Part shown: positions 4,791 through 5,722 of the stretch, piece by piece | Numbering within the stretch: position 1 is the stretch's first letter | How the letters are laid out: each line of letters starts with the position of its first letter | Assembly: GCA_030038885.1 (NCBI GenBank) | Contig: JASHQY010000151.1 | Coordinates: 1-5,722 of the forward strand | Direction of reading: 5' to 3' | DNA from: Thermoplasmata archaeon | GTDB lineage: Archaea; Thermoplasmatota; Thermoplasmata; Lutacidiplasmatales; UBA184 | DNA: 5,722 nt | Program-made: the position numbers and the translations under genes | Notes under the pieces: generated by a model | Seen by the model: only the letters and a program-made list of their open reading frames with translations | What the model was told of the DNA's origin: nothing | Databases searched by the model: none

Positions 4791-5722
4791 ATGGCCGCGG
4801 CGCCGCGCACCTCCGGCGTTCCGTTCCGGGACCGCATCGGGACCCCGCTGGTCGGCGCCTCCCCCCGGGTCATGCTCCTCGGCAGCGGGGAGCTCGGCCG
4901 GGAGATCGCGATCGAGGCGATGCGCCTCGGCGCGGAGGTGATCGCGGTCGACCGCTACGCGAACGCGCCCGCGATGCAGGTCGCCCACCGGCACCACGTG
5001 CTCGCGATGACCGACCGGGCGGCGCTGCGGGCGCTCGTCCACCGGGAGGCGCCCGACGTGCTGGTCCCCGAGATCGAGCAGATCGCGACCGACGAGCTCG
5101 TCCGCCTCGAAGAGGACGGATGGACCGTGATCCCCCGGGCGGAATCGACGCGGGCGACGATGGACCGCGAGCGGATCCGCCGGCTCGCCGCCGAGCGGGC
5201 CCGTGTGAGGACCAGCCGGTTCGCGTTCGCCGAGAGCGCCGCGGACGCCCGCGCCGAGGCGGGCCGGATTGGCTACCCGTGCATCTTCAAGGCGATGATG
5301 TCGAGCTCCGGCCACGGCATGACCGTGGTCCGGAGCGCGGACGAGGTCGCGGCGGCCTACGCCGCGGCGAGCGAGCACGGCCGGGTCCGCAACGCCCGCG
5401 TGATGATCGAGGAGCTGATCCGGTTCGACCGGGAGGTCACGATGCTCACGCTCCGCCACTACGACCCCGTCGGGAACGTCGTGACGACCGTCCTGGAGCC
5501 GATCGCCCACCAGCGGCCGGGCACCCTCTACCACGAGAGCTGGCAGCCGGAGGCGTTCGCCCCTGAGGTCCGGCGCGCGCTGGACGCGACCGCGACCGCC
5601 GTGACCGACCAGCTCGGGGGGGTCGGGCTCTTCGGGGTCGAGTGCTTCGTTCGCGGACCGGACGTGTACTTCAGCGAGGTCTCCCCGCGGCCGCACGACA
5701 CCGGGCTCGTGACGCTCGGGAG
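4791..5722 (+). CDS. purT: Formate-dependent phosphoribosylglycinamide formyltransferase (GAR transformylase 2), 3' truncated by window
   Basis: PurT uses formate and ATP to make formyl-GAR from GAR in de novo purine synthesis, with no folate cofactor. The first 310 of about 390-400 residues are present. It follows E. coli PurT closely: VMLLGSGELGRE at 27-38, with Glu34-Leu35 matching the GAR-binding Glu22-Leu23, VIAVDRYANAPAMQVAHR at 50-67, and VPEIE at 92-96 with Glu94 matching Glu82. The ATP-grasp part has MSSSGHG (usually SSSGKG), ESWQP, FGVE with Glu284, SEVSPRPHDTG with Glu296, and Asp303. Glu284 and Glu296 keep the 12-residue spacing of the two magnesium ligands. The N-terminus is about 12 residues longer than in E. 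coli. The start is ATG 4791, placed by its TATA box. The gene runs off the right edge intact; its last quarter is not visible. Confidence 0.97.
   Translation, partial: MAAAPRTSGVPFRDRIGTPLVGASPRVMLLGSGELGREIAIEAMRLGAEVIAVDRYANAPAMQVAHRHHVLAMTDRAALRALVHREAPDVLVPEIEQIATDELVRLEEDGWTVIPRAESTRATMDRERIRRLAAERARVRTSRFAFAESAADARAEAGRIGYPCIFKAMMSSSGHGMTVVRSADEVAAAYAAASEHGRVRNARVMIEELIRFDREVTMLTLRHYDPVGNVVTTVLEPIAHQRPGTLYHESWQPEAFAPEVRRALDATATAVTDQLGGVGLFGVECFVRGPDVYFSEVSPRPHDTGLVTLG

Noticed and set aside
3864..5696. One 610-codon minus-strand open frame spanning both the HAD gene and the region opposite purT.
   Set aside because: Only its last 262 codons are HAD. The rest is antisense to purT, whose motifs are unmistakable, so the start is ATG 4652.
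1..5722. CRISPR array, defence system, insertion sequence or prophage.
   Set aside because: No regularly spaced repeats, cas, nuclease, transposase, integrase or phage motifs were seen.

Overview
The window is about 70% GC and densely coding, and it reads as a chromosomal segment of a high-GC archaeon. The main evidence for archaea is the promoter layout. TATA-like boxes lie 25-28 nt upstream of three ATG codons (655, 3579, 4791), with no consistent Shine-Dalgarno sequence, as expected for leaderless or near-leaderless archaeal transcripts. PurT and a SufR/COG2345-type regulator also fit an archaeon. A high-GC Thermoplasmatota lineage is my guess; no rRNA or other marker is present to confirm it.

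Layout. Positions 1-600 hold no confident gene. There is one long stop-free frame on the minus strand with weak coding character, and several inverted repeats. Positions 655-3103 are a tight three-gene operon on the plus strand: a winged-helix regulator with a cysteine-bearing C-terminal domain, a short-chain dehydrogenase/reductase (SDR), and a divergent QueA-like protein. The three genes are joined by ATGA and GTGA stop/start overlaps. Converging on it from the minus strand is a MoaD/ThiS-type ubiquitin-fold protein ending in Gly-Gly (3185-3454). Divergent from that is a 91-residue protein of unknown function (3579-3854), which converges with a minus-strand HAD hydrolase (3864-4652). Divergent from the HAD gene is purT (4791 to the window end), the formate-dependent GAR transformylase of purine synthesis, cut off near residue 310.

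How the genes work together. The regulator-SDR-QueA-like operon is the most interesting part. The overlaps imply co-translation, and the regulator probably controls its own promoter, possibly through dyads at 462-480 and 602-617. The QueA-like protein keeps the family scaffold but has lost several signature residues, and archaea normally make archaeosine rather than queuosine. A reaction other than queuosine synthesis, paired with an NAD(P)H-dependent reductase and a possible Fe-S or redox sensor, is a reasonable hypothesis. The remaining genes look like separate housekeeping or small accessory units with their own promoters.
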